13,034 nucleotides of DNA from JAYQUR01 sp038133505 (GCA_038133505.1 JAYPTI010000093.1:1-13034); one strand, 5' to 3'. Numbered from the stretch's first letter, positions 1 to 7,381 are shown. The notes: a model not told the origin generated them from the sequence alone. Translations and numbers: made by a program.

Positions 1-1215
1 CGCGGCTACCGGGCGCTGACCCACGGCATGGTCGCGGTCGCGGCGGGCGACGCCGCGGAAGCGGGCCGCCAGGCGCGGCGCGCGGACGTGCTTCTCAACG
101 AACCGCCGCTGACGATGCTGCTCTCCGCGCAGGCCGCCCAGCTCAACGGCGACGAGGAAGCGGCCAAGCGATATTTCACCGCCATGCTCGAGCGCGAGGA
201 AACCGCCTTTCTCGGACTGAGGGGCCTCCTGATGCAGGCGCAGCGCGAGGGCGACCGGCCGGCGTCGCTCGACTACGCCAAGCGCGCCTATCAGCTCCAG
301 CCCAAGACGCCGTGGGTGCTCAGCACGATGTTCGACCTGCAGGTCCGGCAGGGCGAGTGGCGCGCCGCCCTGACGACGCTGGACGAGGCGGTCAAGCGCA
401 AGGCGCTGGGCGCCGAAGAGGTGCGCGATCGCCGCGCCGCGGTGTTGCTGGGCTGCAGCGACGACGTTGCGCAATCGGGCGATGCGGCCGAAGCGCTGAA
501 ATACGCCAAACGCGCCAGCTCGCTCGCCCCCGATCATCTGCCTGCGACGATCCGCACCGTCGAGCTGTTGATGCGCGACGGGAAGGGGCGCCAGGCCGCG
601 CGCCAGATCGAGGCGGCATGGGCACGGACCCCGCATCCGCGGCTCGCGCAGCTTTACGGCGACGCGGATTCCGCCAAGGAGCCGCTCAAGCGGGTGAAGC
701 GGTTTGAAAAGCTGCTGGTCGCCAATCCCGATCATGCCGAAAGCCACCTGGCGCTTGCCCGCGCCGCGCTCGACGCGGAGCTGTGGGGCGAGGCGCGCAA
801 CCACCTCAAGAAGGTCGCCGAGAACGATCCGCCGGTCCGCGTCTGCCGCCTGATGGCGGAGCTGGAGGAGCGCGAGTTCGGCGACGGCGCGGCGACCCGC
901 GAATGGCTCGTTCGGGCCGCGGCGGCGCCGTCCGATCCTGCGTGGCTGTGCCGCGACTGCGGCACGCAGAGCGATGCGTGGGATCCGCTATGCCCGGCCT
1001 GCGGCGCGCTCGGCACGCTGTACTGGGCGACACCCTCGCGCAGTCGGGCTCTCGACATGCCGTCTGCCGACGGCTTGCCGGAGGACGGCGATTCCGGAAC
1101 CTCCGGCGCGATGCCGTCCTTTCTCGCCCGCGGCCCCGCCATCGACGCCGGCGAGGACGACGACCTTGTCGTCCCACCGCCCGATGTCCCGCCGCCGGGG
1201 TCGTCGCGCGCTTAA
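1..1215 (+). CDS. hemY: HemY-like TPR protein, 5' end outside the window
   Basis: The reading frame is open from the first base, and the first in-frame ATG (28) lies inside a conserved stretch, so the start is upstream. About 404 residues are visible. They form helical TPR-like repeats rich in Ala, Arg and Leu, beginning with a motif (GYRALTHGMVAVAAGDA) typical of alphaproteobacterial HemY N-domain proteins. The two N-terminal membrane helices expected for the family would lie upstream and cannot be seen. After the TPR part comes a zinc-ribbon-like pair of CxxC motifs, CRDC (visible residues 317-320) and CPAC (331-334). An acidic, proline-rich tail of about 65 residues follows and looks disordered. 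HemY proteins are inner-membrane proteins linked to late haem synthesis, but their biochemical role is unsettled; this is not the protoporphyrinogen oxidase also called HemY in Gram-positives. The family call is fairly firm, the function is inherited from the family. Confidence 0.8.
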   Translation, partial: RGYRALTHGMVAVAAGDAAEAGRQARRADVLLNEPPLTMLLSAQAAQLNGDEEAAKRYFTAMLEREETAFLGLRGLLMQAQREGDRPASLDYAKRAYQLQPKTPWVLSTMFDLQVRQGEWRAALTTLDEAVKRKALGAEEVRDRRAAVLLGCSDDVAQSGDAAEALKYAKRASSLAPDHLPATIRTVELLMRDGKGRQAARQIEAAWARTPHPRLAQLYGDADSAKEPLKRVKRFEKLLVANPDHAESHLALARAALDAELWGEARNHLKKVAENDPPVRVCRLMAELEEREFGDGAATREWLVRAAAAPSDPAWLCRDCGTQSDAWDPLCPACGALGTLYWATPSRSRALDMPSADGLPEDGDSGTSGAMPSFLARGPAIDAGEDDDLVVPPPDVPPPGSSRA

Positions 1216-1240
1216 CCTTTCGGCTACGCGTTTCAGATAC

Positions 1241-1269
1241 TTGTCTGTGCCTGTGTTAGGCGCTATCTC
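1241..1269 (+). promoter_or_regulatory. Possible promoter of the tRNA-Thr gene
   Basis: A TTGTCT box (1241-1246) is followed after 17 bases by TATCTC (1264-1269), and the mature tRNA begins 24 bases further on. The spacing is ideal for sigma-70 and the place fits, but the -10 box matches the consensus at only three positions. The call rests mainly on position between the hemY stop and the tRNA. Confidence 0.35.
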
Positions 1270-1293
1270 TTCGCGCGCAGCAATTGCCCCGGT

Positions 1294-1369
<76 letters not shown>

Positions 1370-1426
1370 TTCTTCTTCCAGGATCGACACCGAAATCCAC
1401 ACCGGCGTTATGCGCGTATCCACGGC

Positions 1427-1993
1427 ATGATCCCCGGTCTTGCAGTTGCACGGCACACGCGCGCGCTCCTCGCCGCCTTTTGCGTTCTCTCCGCGGCGGC
1501 CGGCGGGACGGCGCGGGCGGCCGGCTCTTCCGCCGGCATCGATCTTGCCGCGCAGTATTTCGGGGAACCCGCGCGGGTCGGCACCGCGAGCTACAACTAT
1601 CTCTTCTGGACGCTCTACGACGCCCAGCTGGTTGCGCCCGGCGGCGTTTTCCGGCGAGACGCCCCCCTCATGCTGACGCTCACCTACCGGCGCGATATCA
1701 AATCGTCCGCCATCGTCGACGCCACCGCCGAGGAGCTTCGACGTCTCGGTGCGCCGGAAAAGGCCATCGCGGGCTGGCGCTCGTCGCTCGGCGCGATCGT
1801 TCCCGACGTCGGCGACGGCGATTCGATCGCCGGCATCCGAACAGCCGACGGACGCACCCTGTTCTACGTCAACGGCGCCCTCGCCGGGCGCATCGACGAC
1901 CCGGCCTTCGGCCGCTTCTTCTTCGATATCTGGCTCGGCCCCCGGTCGCGGGACCGGCAGTTCACGGCACGGCTGACCGGCGGCGCCGACTAG
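1427..1993 (+). CDS. Secreted chalcone isomerase-like protein
   Basis: A 188-residue protein with a signal peptide (residues 1 to about 31: Arg9 and Arg12, then a hydrophobic stretch and an ARA cleavage site), so it is probably periplasmic. The mature part matches the bacterial chalcone-isomerase-like family (Pfam Chalcone_3 as I recall it). It has the NYLFWTLYDAQL segment, the LTYRRDIKSS strand, and the closing block with FYVNG, DPAFGRFF and IWLGP. Bacterial members share the fold of plant chalcone isomerase, but most have no shown enzyme activity and may bind fatty acids or other small hydrophobic ligands. I chose the ATG at 1427 because the signal peptide follows at once; upstream sequence in this frame runs back into the tRNA. 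No good ribosome binding site precedes it. The neighbours do not reveal its role. Confidence 0.75.
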   Translation: MIPGLAVARHTRALLAAFCVLSAAAGGTARAAGSSAGIDLAAQYFGEPARVGTASYNYLFWTLYDAQLVAPGGVFRRDAPLMLTLTYRRDIKSSAIVDATAEELRRLGAPEKAIAGWRSSLGAIVPDVGDGDSIAGIRTADGRTLFYVNGALAGRIDDPAFGRFFFDIWLGPRSRDRQFTARLTGGAD

Positions 1994-2143
1994 ACGTGGC
2001 TGCCAGGCGCCAGCCTCCCGCGGCTCGTTGTCCCGTTAGCGCCGATATTCGGATCGATAAACCGCAATCCGGCTGGCGCGCCGATACCGCCGCCGGTGTT
2101 GTGCCACTCCGTTTCAGTTGTCTTCCCGGGTAGGGTCCTCGAC

Positions 2144-2992
2144 ATGAAGAAAATTCTCGCTGCGGCCGTGACCGCGGTTCTGGCTTGGCCGGCGCCGGCG
2201 CAGGCGGCGCCCGTGCAGAACGAGATCCTGTTTCTGATGGATTCGTCGGGATCGATGTTCGATACGGGCTACGCGAAATGGCAGTCGTCGATCGACTGGG
2301 TCCGGAATTTCGTCGACCAGACCCATCGGGCCGACGGCAGCAACGCCTACGGCATCATCAATTTCTCGGGCGGAAGCGCCTCGCAGAGCGTCGCCCAGGT
2401 TGCGGCAGCGAACCGGATGAACCTCGTCTACGGAACCGGCACGCCGTCGACGGACTTTTATACCGGCAACCCGGTGCCCGGGGCGCAGGACAAGGCGAGC
2501 CTCGATGCGTTTATCGGCGGCATGGGCCCCGCCGACTTCCGGGGGGGCTTCACCTGGACGGATGAGGCGCTGACGCTCGCCTACAATACCTTCCAGACCT
2601 CGCCCAACATCTCCACGAACAGGTTCATCTTCCTGCTGACGGACGGCAGCATCACGTCGGGCCATTATCCCGTCATTGCCAGCGGCGGGGCGACGATCTT
2701 CGAATCCGATACGCTGCAGGCGATCCGGAGTGACGATATCTCGTTGTCGGTCGTCACGTTCGATCCCCTGATCACGGACCTTCAGGATTATCTCGCACCG
2801 CTGGTTTCCGCGCCGGGCCTGCTGCTCTCCGTCAACGATCTCGTCGATTTCAACGAAATCCTGCCGCCCGCGGCGGTCACCGCAATGCCCGCGCCGGTGA
2901 CAGTCGCGTTTCTGGCGCTCGGCGTCGCCTTTTTCGCCGTCCGGAACCGCAAATCCGCCCCCCGTGCCCGGCGTCACAAAAATGTAATTTAA
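2144..2992 (+). CDS. Secreted VWA-domain protein with PEP-CTERM-like tail
   Basis: A 282-residue protein with a signal peptide (KK near the start, hydrophobic core, likely cleavage after AQA at residue 21). The von Willebrand factor A domain follows immediately: the metal-ion-dependent adhesion site has DSSGS (residues 33-37), a threonine in the GGFTWTDEA segment and the aspartate of LLTDGS. All parts of the MIDAS site are present, so divalent-metal-dependent ligand binding is likely. The C-terminus has the three-part layout of PEP-CTERM sorting signals: MPAP (about 248-251), a hydrophobic helix, then a basic tail (RNRK...RARR). It has Ala where classic signals have Glu. The protein would be exported and perhaps handled by an exosortase, or simply anchored in the membrane. 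I chose the ATG at 2144 because it begins the signal peptide; a weak TAGGG lies 8 bases before it. The true ligand is unknown. Confidence 0.75.
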   Translation: MKKILAAAVTAVLAWPAPAQAAPVQNEILFLMDSSGSMFDTGYAKWQSSIDWVRNFVDQTHRADGSNAYGIINFSGGSASQSVAQVAAANRMNLVYGTGTPSTDFYTGNPVPGAQDKASLDAFIGGMGPADFRGGFTWTDEALTLAYNTFQTSPNISTNRFIFLLTDGSITSGHYPVIASGGATIFESDTLQAIRSDDISLSVVTFDPLITDLQDYLAPLVSAPGLLLSVNDLVDFNEILPPAAVTAMPAPVTVAFLALGVAFFAVRNRKSAPRARRHKNVI

Positions 2993-3010
2993 CCGTCATA
3001 TTACTATCGC
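2971..3010 (+). promoter_or_regulatory. Pho box (PhoB operator) of pstS, four 11-base repeats
   Basis: Four heptamers lie exactly 11 bases apart, separated by AT-rich tetramers: GCGTCAC (2971), AAAA, ATGTAAT (2982), TTAA, CCGTCAT (2993), ATTA, CTATCGC (3004). The PhoB half-site consensus is CTGTCAT/C with 4-base AT-rich spacers. The units match at about 5, 5, 6 and 4 of 7 positions. Four units would bind two PhoB dimers in tandem. The site lies just upstream of a TATTTT box and a pstS gene, the most typical PhoB target. The first two units lie inside the last codons of the VWA gene. Individual matches are imperfect, but the register and context make the call good. Confidence 0.72.
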
Positions 3011-3020
3011 GCGCCGTTCT

Positions 3021-3026
3021 TATTTT
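3021..3026 (+). promoter_or_regulatory. Likely -10 box of the PhoB-dependent pstS promoter
   Basis: TATTTT lies 10 bases after the last Pho-box unit, the usual distance when the Pho box replaces the -35 element. Transcription would begin near 3032-3034, giving a leader of about 85 bases. Confidence 0.5.
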
Positions 3027-3032
3027 GGCGTC

Positions 3033-3051
3033 GTCGGCGATTGGCGCCGAC
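3033..3051 (+). other. Stem-loop at the 5' end of the pstS leader
   Basis: GTCGGCG (3033-3039) and CGCCGAC (3045-3051) form a perfect 7-base-pair stem with the loop ATTGG. It would sit at or near the predicted 5' end of the transcript. A smaller hairpin follows, TCTCG (3075-3079) with CGAGA (3085-3089). A 5' stem may protect the mRNA. There is no T run, so it is not a terminator. A functional role is inference. Confidence 0.35.
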
Positions 3052-3116
3052 CGGCGTGGCGGGATGGCAGAATATCTCGTCTCCCGAGACTTCCCGAATT
3101 CTCCACTGGAGGCGTT

Positions 3117-4157
3117 ATGAAAACCACTCGAATTCTCGCGATTGCGGCGGCGGCGTCCGTTGCGATGGCAGCGTCGGCGCAGGCGCGCGACCAGATCCGC
3201 ATTGTCGGGTCTTCGACCGTGTTCCCGTTCTCGACCACCGTTGCCGAACAGTTCGGCAAGACCACAAACTTCAAGACCCCCGTCGTCGAGAGCACCGGCT
3301 CAGGCGGTGGCCTCAAGCTGTTCTGCGGCGGCGTCGGCGTCCAGCACCCCGACATCACCAATGCCTCGCGCCGGATCAAGAAGTCCGAGGTCGAGCGTTG
3401 CGCCAAGAACGGCGTGACCAAGATCACCGAGGTGAAGATCGGCTTCGACGGCATCGTCATCGCCAACTCCAAGTCCGCTCCGCAGATGAAGATCTCGCTG
3501 AAGCAGCTGTTCCTGGCGCTCGCCAAGGACGTGCCGGCCAACGCCGACGGTTCGCAGCTCAAGCCGAACCCGTACAAGATGTGGAACGAGATCGACGCGT
3601 CTCTGCCCAAGCAGAAGATCGAGGTCCTCGGCCCGCCGCCGACGTCCGGCACGCGAGACGCCTTTGTCGAGCTCGCCATGGAAGGCGGCTGCAAGGCGTT
3701 TTCCGGCATCAAGGCAATGAAGAAGTCGGACAAGAAGAAGTACAAGGCCGTCTGTCACGGCATTCGCGAAGACGGCGCCTTCATCGAGGCCGGCGAAAAC
3801 GACGTCCTGATCATCCAGAAGCTCGTCGCCAACAAGAACGCGTTCGGCATTTTCGGCTTCTCGTTCCTCGATTCGAACGCCGACAAGATCCAGGGCAGCA
3901 TCGTGAACGGCACCGCGCCCGAATTCGAGACCATCGCGTCCGGCAAGTATCCGGTGTCGCGGTCGATGTACTTCTACGTCAAGAACGCGCATGTCGGCGT
4001 CGTTCCGGGCATCAAGGAATACGTCGCCGAGTTCACCGCCGAAAAGGCGTGGGGTCCGGAAGGCTACCTCGCGGACAAGGGTCTGATCCCGCTTCCCGAT
4101 GCGGCCCGAATGGCCCCCGCCTGGAGGCCAAACAGTTTCAGCCGGCTGAGATTGTAA
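3117..4157 (+). CDS. pstS: Phosphate ABC transporter substrate-binding protein
   Basis: A 346-residue periplasmic protein that would capture inorganic phosphate and deliver it to the PstCAB transporter. It has a signal peptide (cleavage after AQA, residue 23). The phosphate-contact segments of the PstS family are visible: GSSTVFPF (31-38), the Ser/Gly-rich loop with ESTGSGGG (58-65), and TSGTRDAF (176-183). Four cysteines (70, 95 and two after residue 190) could form disulphides. The start is set by a strong GGAGG four bases before the ATG and by the signal peptide. It has its own Pho box and terminator, so it is probably a single-gene unit induced by phosphate starvation; pstC, pstA, pstB and phoU are not in the window. 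The last 19 residues (from DAARM) look unlike the end I would expect for the family, possibly through drift or a late frame change. Confidence 0.92.
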   Translation: MKTTRILAIAAAASVAMAASAQARDQIRIVGSSTVFPFSTTVAEQFGKTTNFKTPVVESTGSGGGLKLFCGGVGVQHPDITNASRRIKKSEVERCAKNGVTKITEVKIGFDGIVIANSKSAPQMKISLKQLFLALAKDVPANADGSQLKPNPYKMWNEIDASLPKQKIEVLGPPPTSGTRDAFVELAMEGGCKAFSGIKAMKKSDKKKYKAVCHGIREDGAFIEAGENDVLIIQKLVANKNAFGIFGFSFLDSNADKIQGSIVNGTAPEFETIASGKYPVSRSMYFYVKNAHVGVVPGIKEYVAEFTAEKAWGPEGYLADKGLIPLPDAARMAPAWRPNSFSRLRL

Positions 4158-4186
4158 TTGGCGGGTTGGCCACACCCCAAATCAAC

Positions 4187-4212
4187 GCGGCGCCTCCGGG
4201 CGCCGCTTTTTT
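4187..4212 (+). terminator. Intrinsic terminator of pstS
   Basis: GCGGCGCC (4187-4194) pairs perfectly with GGCGCCGC (4199-4206) across the tetraloop TCCG, and six T follow (4207-4212). It lies 29 bases after the pstS stop. On the opposite strand the stem has only a broken T run, so it is a poor terminator for the convergent operon. Confidence 0.92.
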
Positions 4213-4229
4213 GTTGCGGTACCGGCCCG

Positions 4230-5264
4230 CTAGCCTTCCATCTCGCGGTTCACCAGCGCCGCCCCCAGGGCGAGCGCGTGCAGCTTGCCCGCGGCCGAGA
4301 AACGGCTGCGCGGGACCATGCCGCAATCGGTGCAGGCGATCAGGTTGTCCGCCTTCACGTGCTCCATCGCGTGGCGGATGCGGTCCGCCACCACGTCGGC
4401 GGTCTCGACCGTTTCCGTGCCGACGTCGATGACGCCCACCATCACCTCCTTGTCGGCGAGGCAGTGGAGCACCGCGAGATCGACGCCCGAGGCGGCGCAT
4501 TCGATGCTGACCTGGTCGATGGAGCTTTCCGCGATCAAGGGCAGCGTCGCGTTGTAGTGGCTCCAGTCCTGGTTGGCGTTCTTCCAGTTGAGGACGACCT
4601 CGGTGCCGTAGCCGTAGCAGATATGGACGGCGCGTTTCGCGGTCACGCCTTCGAAGGCCTGCTCGAGCACGGCGAGGCCCCAGTCCTTCACCTCGTCGGT
4701 GTAGATGTTGAAGCACGGCTCGTCGATCTGGATGACGTCCGCGCCCGCCGCGGACAGCGCGCGGGCCTCCTTGTTGAGCAGCTTGGCATAGGCCGCGGCG
4801 AAATCCGCGTCCGACCGCCCGCCGACCTCGTCGTAGACCGAATCCGCGACCGTCATCGGGCCGGGCAGCGTCACCTTTACCTGACGGTCGGTGCGGCCCT
4901 TGGCGTAGCGCAGCGCTTCCAGCAGGACCGGTTGCGACCAGGTCCATTCCTCCAGCACCTTCGGCGCGGGCGTCTCGGCGGAATAGCGCTGGCCGCGGCT
5001 GCGTTTCATGCCCGGGTCGTCGAAATCGACCCGGCCGAGATGCTCGATGAAGCCCCAGATGTAATGGCGGCGGCGCTGTTCTCCGTCGGTGACGATGTCG
5101 ATGCCCGCATCGTCCTGCGCGTCGAGCCACAACGCGACGGCATCGTCCAGGCCTTCGGCCAGCGCCGCGCCCTCGAGCCGCCACGGCGCGCGCAGCTTTT
5201 CCGGCTCGGCCAGCCATTGCGGTTTCGGCAGGCTGCCGGCGATTGTCGTTCTTACGCGGCCCAT
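4230..5264 (-). CDS. Short cobalamin-independent methionine synthase, MesD-like core MetE
   Basis: The 344-residue protein corresponds to the C-terminal catalytic half of MetE only; full MetE has about 750 residues with a duplicated barrel. The zinc site that activates homocysteine is complete: His214 and Cys216 (HICYGYG), Glu255 (SIEC) and Cys314 (CTDCGM). IDEP (180-183) is the MetE substrate-loop motif. The N-terminus (TTIAGSLPKPQWL) and the HICYGYG and CTDCGM blocks resemble MesD, a folate-independent methionine synthase of aerobic bacteria whose methyl donor is not known and which, as I recall, needs the partner MesX (DUF1852). No such gene is present here. The start has a strong GGGAGG 4 bases upstream. 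It is the last gene of the catabolic operon, 25 bases after the transporter. It could make methionine or take a methyl group from the operon's substrate. Confidence 0.8.
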   Translation of the reverse strand: MGRVRTTIAGSLPKPQWLAEPEKLRAPWRLEGAALAEGLDDAVALWLDAQDDAGIDIVTDGEQRRRHYIWGFIEHLGRVDFDDPGMKRSRGQRYSAETPAPKVLEEWTWSQPVLLEALRYAKGRTDRQVKVTLPGPMTVADSVYDEVGGRSDADFAAAYAKLLNKEARALSAAGADVIQIDEPCFNIYTDEVKDWGLAVLEQAFEGVTAKRAVHICYGYGTEVVLNWKNANQDWSHYNATLPLIAESSIDQVSIECAASGVDLAVLHCLADKEVMVGVIDVGTETVETADVVADRIRHAMEHVKADNLIACTDCGMVPRSRFSAAGKLHALALGAALVNREMEG

Positions 5265-5289
5265 GGGTCCTCCCGCTAAATTACTCTTT

Positions 5290-6492
5290 TCAAGTTCGCA
5301 GCTTAGCGTTTCGCCGGACGGTGCGGAACAGCATGCCGCCCGCCACCAGCGACGGCACGCCCAGGATCGCGAAGGCCAGGCTGTAACCGCCGCCGAGCGA
5401 CAGGATCAGCCCATAGGCAGCCGGCATCAGGATCATGCCCGCGAAGGCGAAGAAGACCGTCCCGCCGGTCACCACGCCCGCCATGCCCGGCGGCGCAATG
5501 CGCGCAATCTCTGCCAGCAGGACGCCCTGATAGCCGATGCCGCTCAGCCCGAAACAGGCAGCGGCCGTCCACACGGCATATCGGCTCCAGCTCTGGTCGA
5601 CGAAAGCCATCGCGCCCATCGCGAGCCCCATGAAGATGCCCAGCCCGCCGAGCAACGGCAACGGTGCGACGAAGCGTGTGCCGACCCATCCCCAGAAGAT
5701 GCGGCCGCCGATACCGAACACCATGGCGACGGAATAAGCGAAGCCGGCCTCCGCCAGCGTCCAGCCGAGCCCGACCGACAGGAACGAGACGAAGAACGAG
5801 GCGAAGGCGAGCTGCAAGCCGGTGAAGGTGAAGATCGACAGCGCGAGTTCACGAATACGCGGATCGCGGAACACCATGGTCAGCGTGCCGCGCACGTCGC
5901 CGAACTTCAGCGGACGGCCCGGCTCGCGGTCCGAATCGAATTCGGCGCGCAGCGGCTGGACCAGGATCACGAAGGCGAACGACATCAGCCCGGCGCAGAT
6001 GAGCGCGCCGCGCCAGCCAAACGCGGAGACGTAGATCGGCAGCAGGACGCCCGCGAACATGCCGCCGACGGGGACGCCCGTCTGCTTGATCGAGAAGATC
6101 AGCGGCGCCTTTTCCCGCGGCGTGTAGCGGGCGAGAATCTGCGAGCTCGCTGGCGTCGACGGTCCGCCGCCGAAGCCGGCGACGATCGCGCCGAGCGCGA
6201 ACCAGATCAGGTCGCCGCCCGCGTTGCTCGTCAGGCCGAGCCCCGTCAGAAGCAGACATATCTGGCTGGTGCGCAGCGCGCCGTAGCGGAGCATGAACCC
6301 CCCCGCCATCACCGACGACAGCATCGCGCCGGCATAGAGGATCGGAACGTAGAGCCCGATCAGGCTCGGGCTCAGTCCGGTCTCTTCAGCGATGGGCGGC
6401 ACGAGGACCGGCAGTGTCAGGCCCGCCATGGTCGACAGCGCCTGCTGCAGCAGCATGACGCCGGTCGCTACGTAGACGAGGGGAAGCTTCAC
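5290..6492 (-). CDS. Major facilitator superfamily transporter
   Basis: A 400-residue, strongly hydrophobic protein with about 12 predicted membrane helices in two halves. A more polar cytoplasmic loop (roughly residues 185-220, with RAEFDSDREPGRP) separates the halves, as in MFS proteins. The loop after helix 2 has a loose form of the MFS motif A (GGFMLRYGALR). Its place in a CoA-ligase operon suggests uptake of the operon's substrate, with proton symport as the usual mechanism, but the sequence does not tell the substrate or the direction. I chose the GTG at 6492 because GAGGTG lies 8 bases upstream; the in-frame TTG at 6498 is only 2 bases from that site. It begins 18 bases after the hydrolase stop. 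No truncation is seen. Confidence 0.85.
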   Translation of the reverse strand: MKLPLVYVATGVMLLQQALSTMAGLTLPVLVPPIAEETGLSPSLIGLYVPILYAGAMLSSVMAGGFMLRYGALRTSQICLLLTGLGLTSNAGGDLIWFALGAIVAGFGGGPSTPASSQILARYTPREKAPLIFSIKQTGVPVGGMFAGVLLPIYVSAFGWRGALICAGLMSFAFVILVQPLRAEFDSDREPGRPLKFGDVRGTLTMVFRDPRIRELALSIFTFTGLQLAFASFFVSFLSVGLGWTLAEAGFAYSVAMVFGIGGRIFWGWVGTRFVAPLPLLGGLGIFMGLAMGAMAFVDQSWSRYAVWTAAACFGLSGIGYQGVLLAEIARIAPPGMAGVVTGGTVFFAFAGMILMPAAYGLILSLGGGYSLAFAILGVPSLVAGGMLFRTVRRNAKLRT

Positions 6493-6510
6493 GCCCAAGT
6501 CACCTCGGGG

Positions 6511-7371
6511 TCAGGCGCCCATCATGCCGAAGACCTTCGCGCCGAGCAGGCTTTTCGGATCGCACAGGTCGAAGACGATGTCGAAATGGTTGCGCGTCGG
6601 GTGCTCGAAGCAGTCGGCCTGCCAGCCGCGCGCTGTCCAGGCGTCGGCCAGCAGGTTGCTCTGGCGCTTGAACTCCGACGTTTCCGAATGACCGTAGGAA
6701 ACGATCAGCGGGCAACCGGCATCCGGCAGGTGGCGCACCGGGCTGTTGCGCAGCGCGCCGTCGACGTCGAGCGCCGCCCAGTCGTTGATGCAGGACAGCT
6801 GGAGCGGTTCGAGATCGTGGATGCCGCTCAGCGGCACGGCCCCGCGGACGATGTCGGCCGGCACGCCGTATTCGTCGTGCCAGCCGCCCGCCACCATCAT
6901 GCCTGTAAGGTGCCCGCCTGCCGACGATCCGCACACGAAGATGCGCGACGGGTCGCCGCCGAAGCTTTCGGCGTTCTTCCAGGTCCAGGCGAGGGCGCGG
7001 CGGCACTGGTCGACGATCCGGTCGATGGTCGCGCCCGAGCCCGTCAGCGAATAGTTGACCGCGACGACCGAAACGCCCTTTTCGACGCAGGCGGGCGCCA
7101 TGAAGGACGATTCCTTGTGGCTCAGCATCCGCCAGTAGCCGCCGTGGATGAAAAAGAAGATCGGCGTTCCCTCGCCGGCGGGGAATATGTCGATCACTTC
7201 GTCGGCATGGTCGCCGTAGGCGACGTCTTCGCGGCAGGTCAGCGTCGCACGTGCCTCCTCGCTCAACCGGCCATAGTCCGCAATGAAGGGCCCGATGTCC
7301 GGCACCGTCTTCGAGATCAGGTACTCGTTGTCGAGCGTTTCCTGATCGAATTCTCCATAGACCTTCGTCAT
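6511..7371 (-). CDS. Alpha/beta hydrolase, arylformamidase-like
   Basis: A 286-residue alpha/beta hydrolase without signal peptide. The oxyanion-hole motif HGGYW (76-80), the nucleophile elbow GSSAG with Ser150, an acidic residue in the GHSETSEF block (Glu230 or Glu233) and the catalytic His262 (NHFDIV) form a complete triad. HGGYW together with HFDIV is characteristic of the kynurenine formamidase (arylformamidase) branch. No kynurenine pathway genes are near, so the true substrate is more likely an ester, amide or enol of the operon's own intermediate. The ATG at 7371 has AGGG 8 bases upstream; a GTG at 7380 is also in frame but lies on top of that site. It starts 10 bases after the crotonase gene, within the operon. 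Confidence 0.75.
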   Translation of the reverse strand: MTKVYGEFDQETLDNEYLISKTVPDIGPFIADYGRLSEEARATLTCREDVAYGDHADEVIDIFPAGEGTPIFFFIHGGYWRMLSHKESSFMAPACVEKGVSVVAVNYSLTGSGATIDRIVDQCRRALAWTWKNAESFGGDPSRIFVCGSSAGGHLTGMMVAGGWHDEYGVPADIVRGAVPLSGIHDLEPLQLSCINDWAALDVDGALRNSPVRHLPDAGCPLIVSYGHSETSEFKRQSNLLADAWTARGWQADCFEHPTRNHFDIVFDLCDPKSLLGAKVFGMMGA

Positions 7372-7381
7372 GCTCGGCACC

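Noticed and set aside
1994..2143. Promoter or terminator between the chalcone-isomerase-like and VWA genes
   Set aside because: A GGCTG/CAGCC inverted repeat is present but has no T run, and no -35/-10 pair with proper spacing was convincing. No gene is seen there either.
2114..2977. Open frame on the - strand opposite the VWA gene
   Set aside because: The VWA gene has a signal peptide and a full MIDAS site; the antisense product is Arg-rich with no domain.
4187..4206. Stem-loop as terminator for the - strand operon
   Set aside because: On the - strand the stem is followed by a G-rich sequence with only broken T runs, so it serves pstS and at best weakly the operon.
5265..5289. SAM or other riboswitch before the methionine synthase gene
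   Set aside because: Only 25 bases separate it from the transporter stop, and they hold just a ribosome binding site; there is no room for an aptamer.
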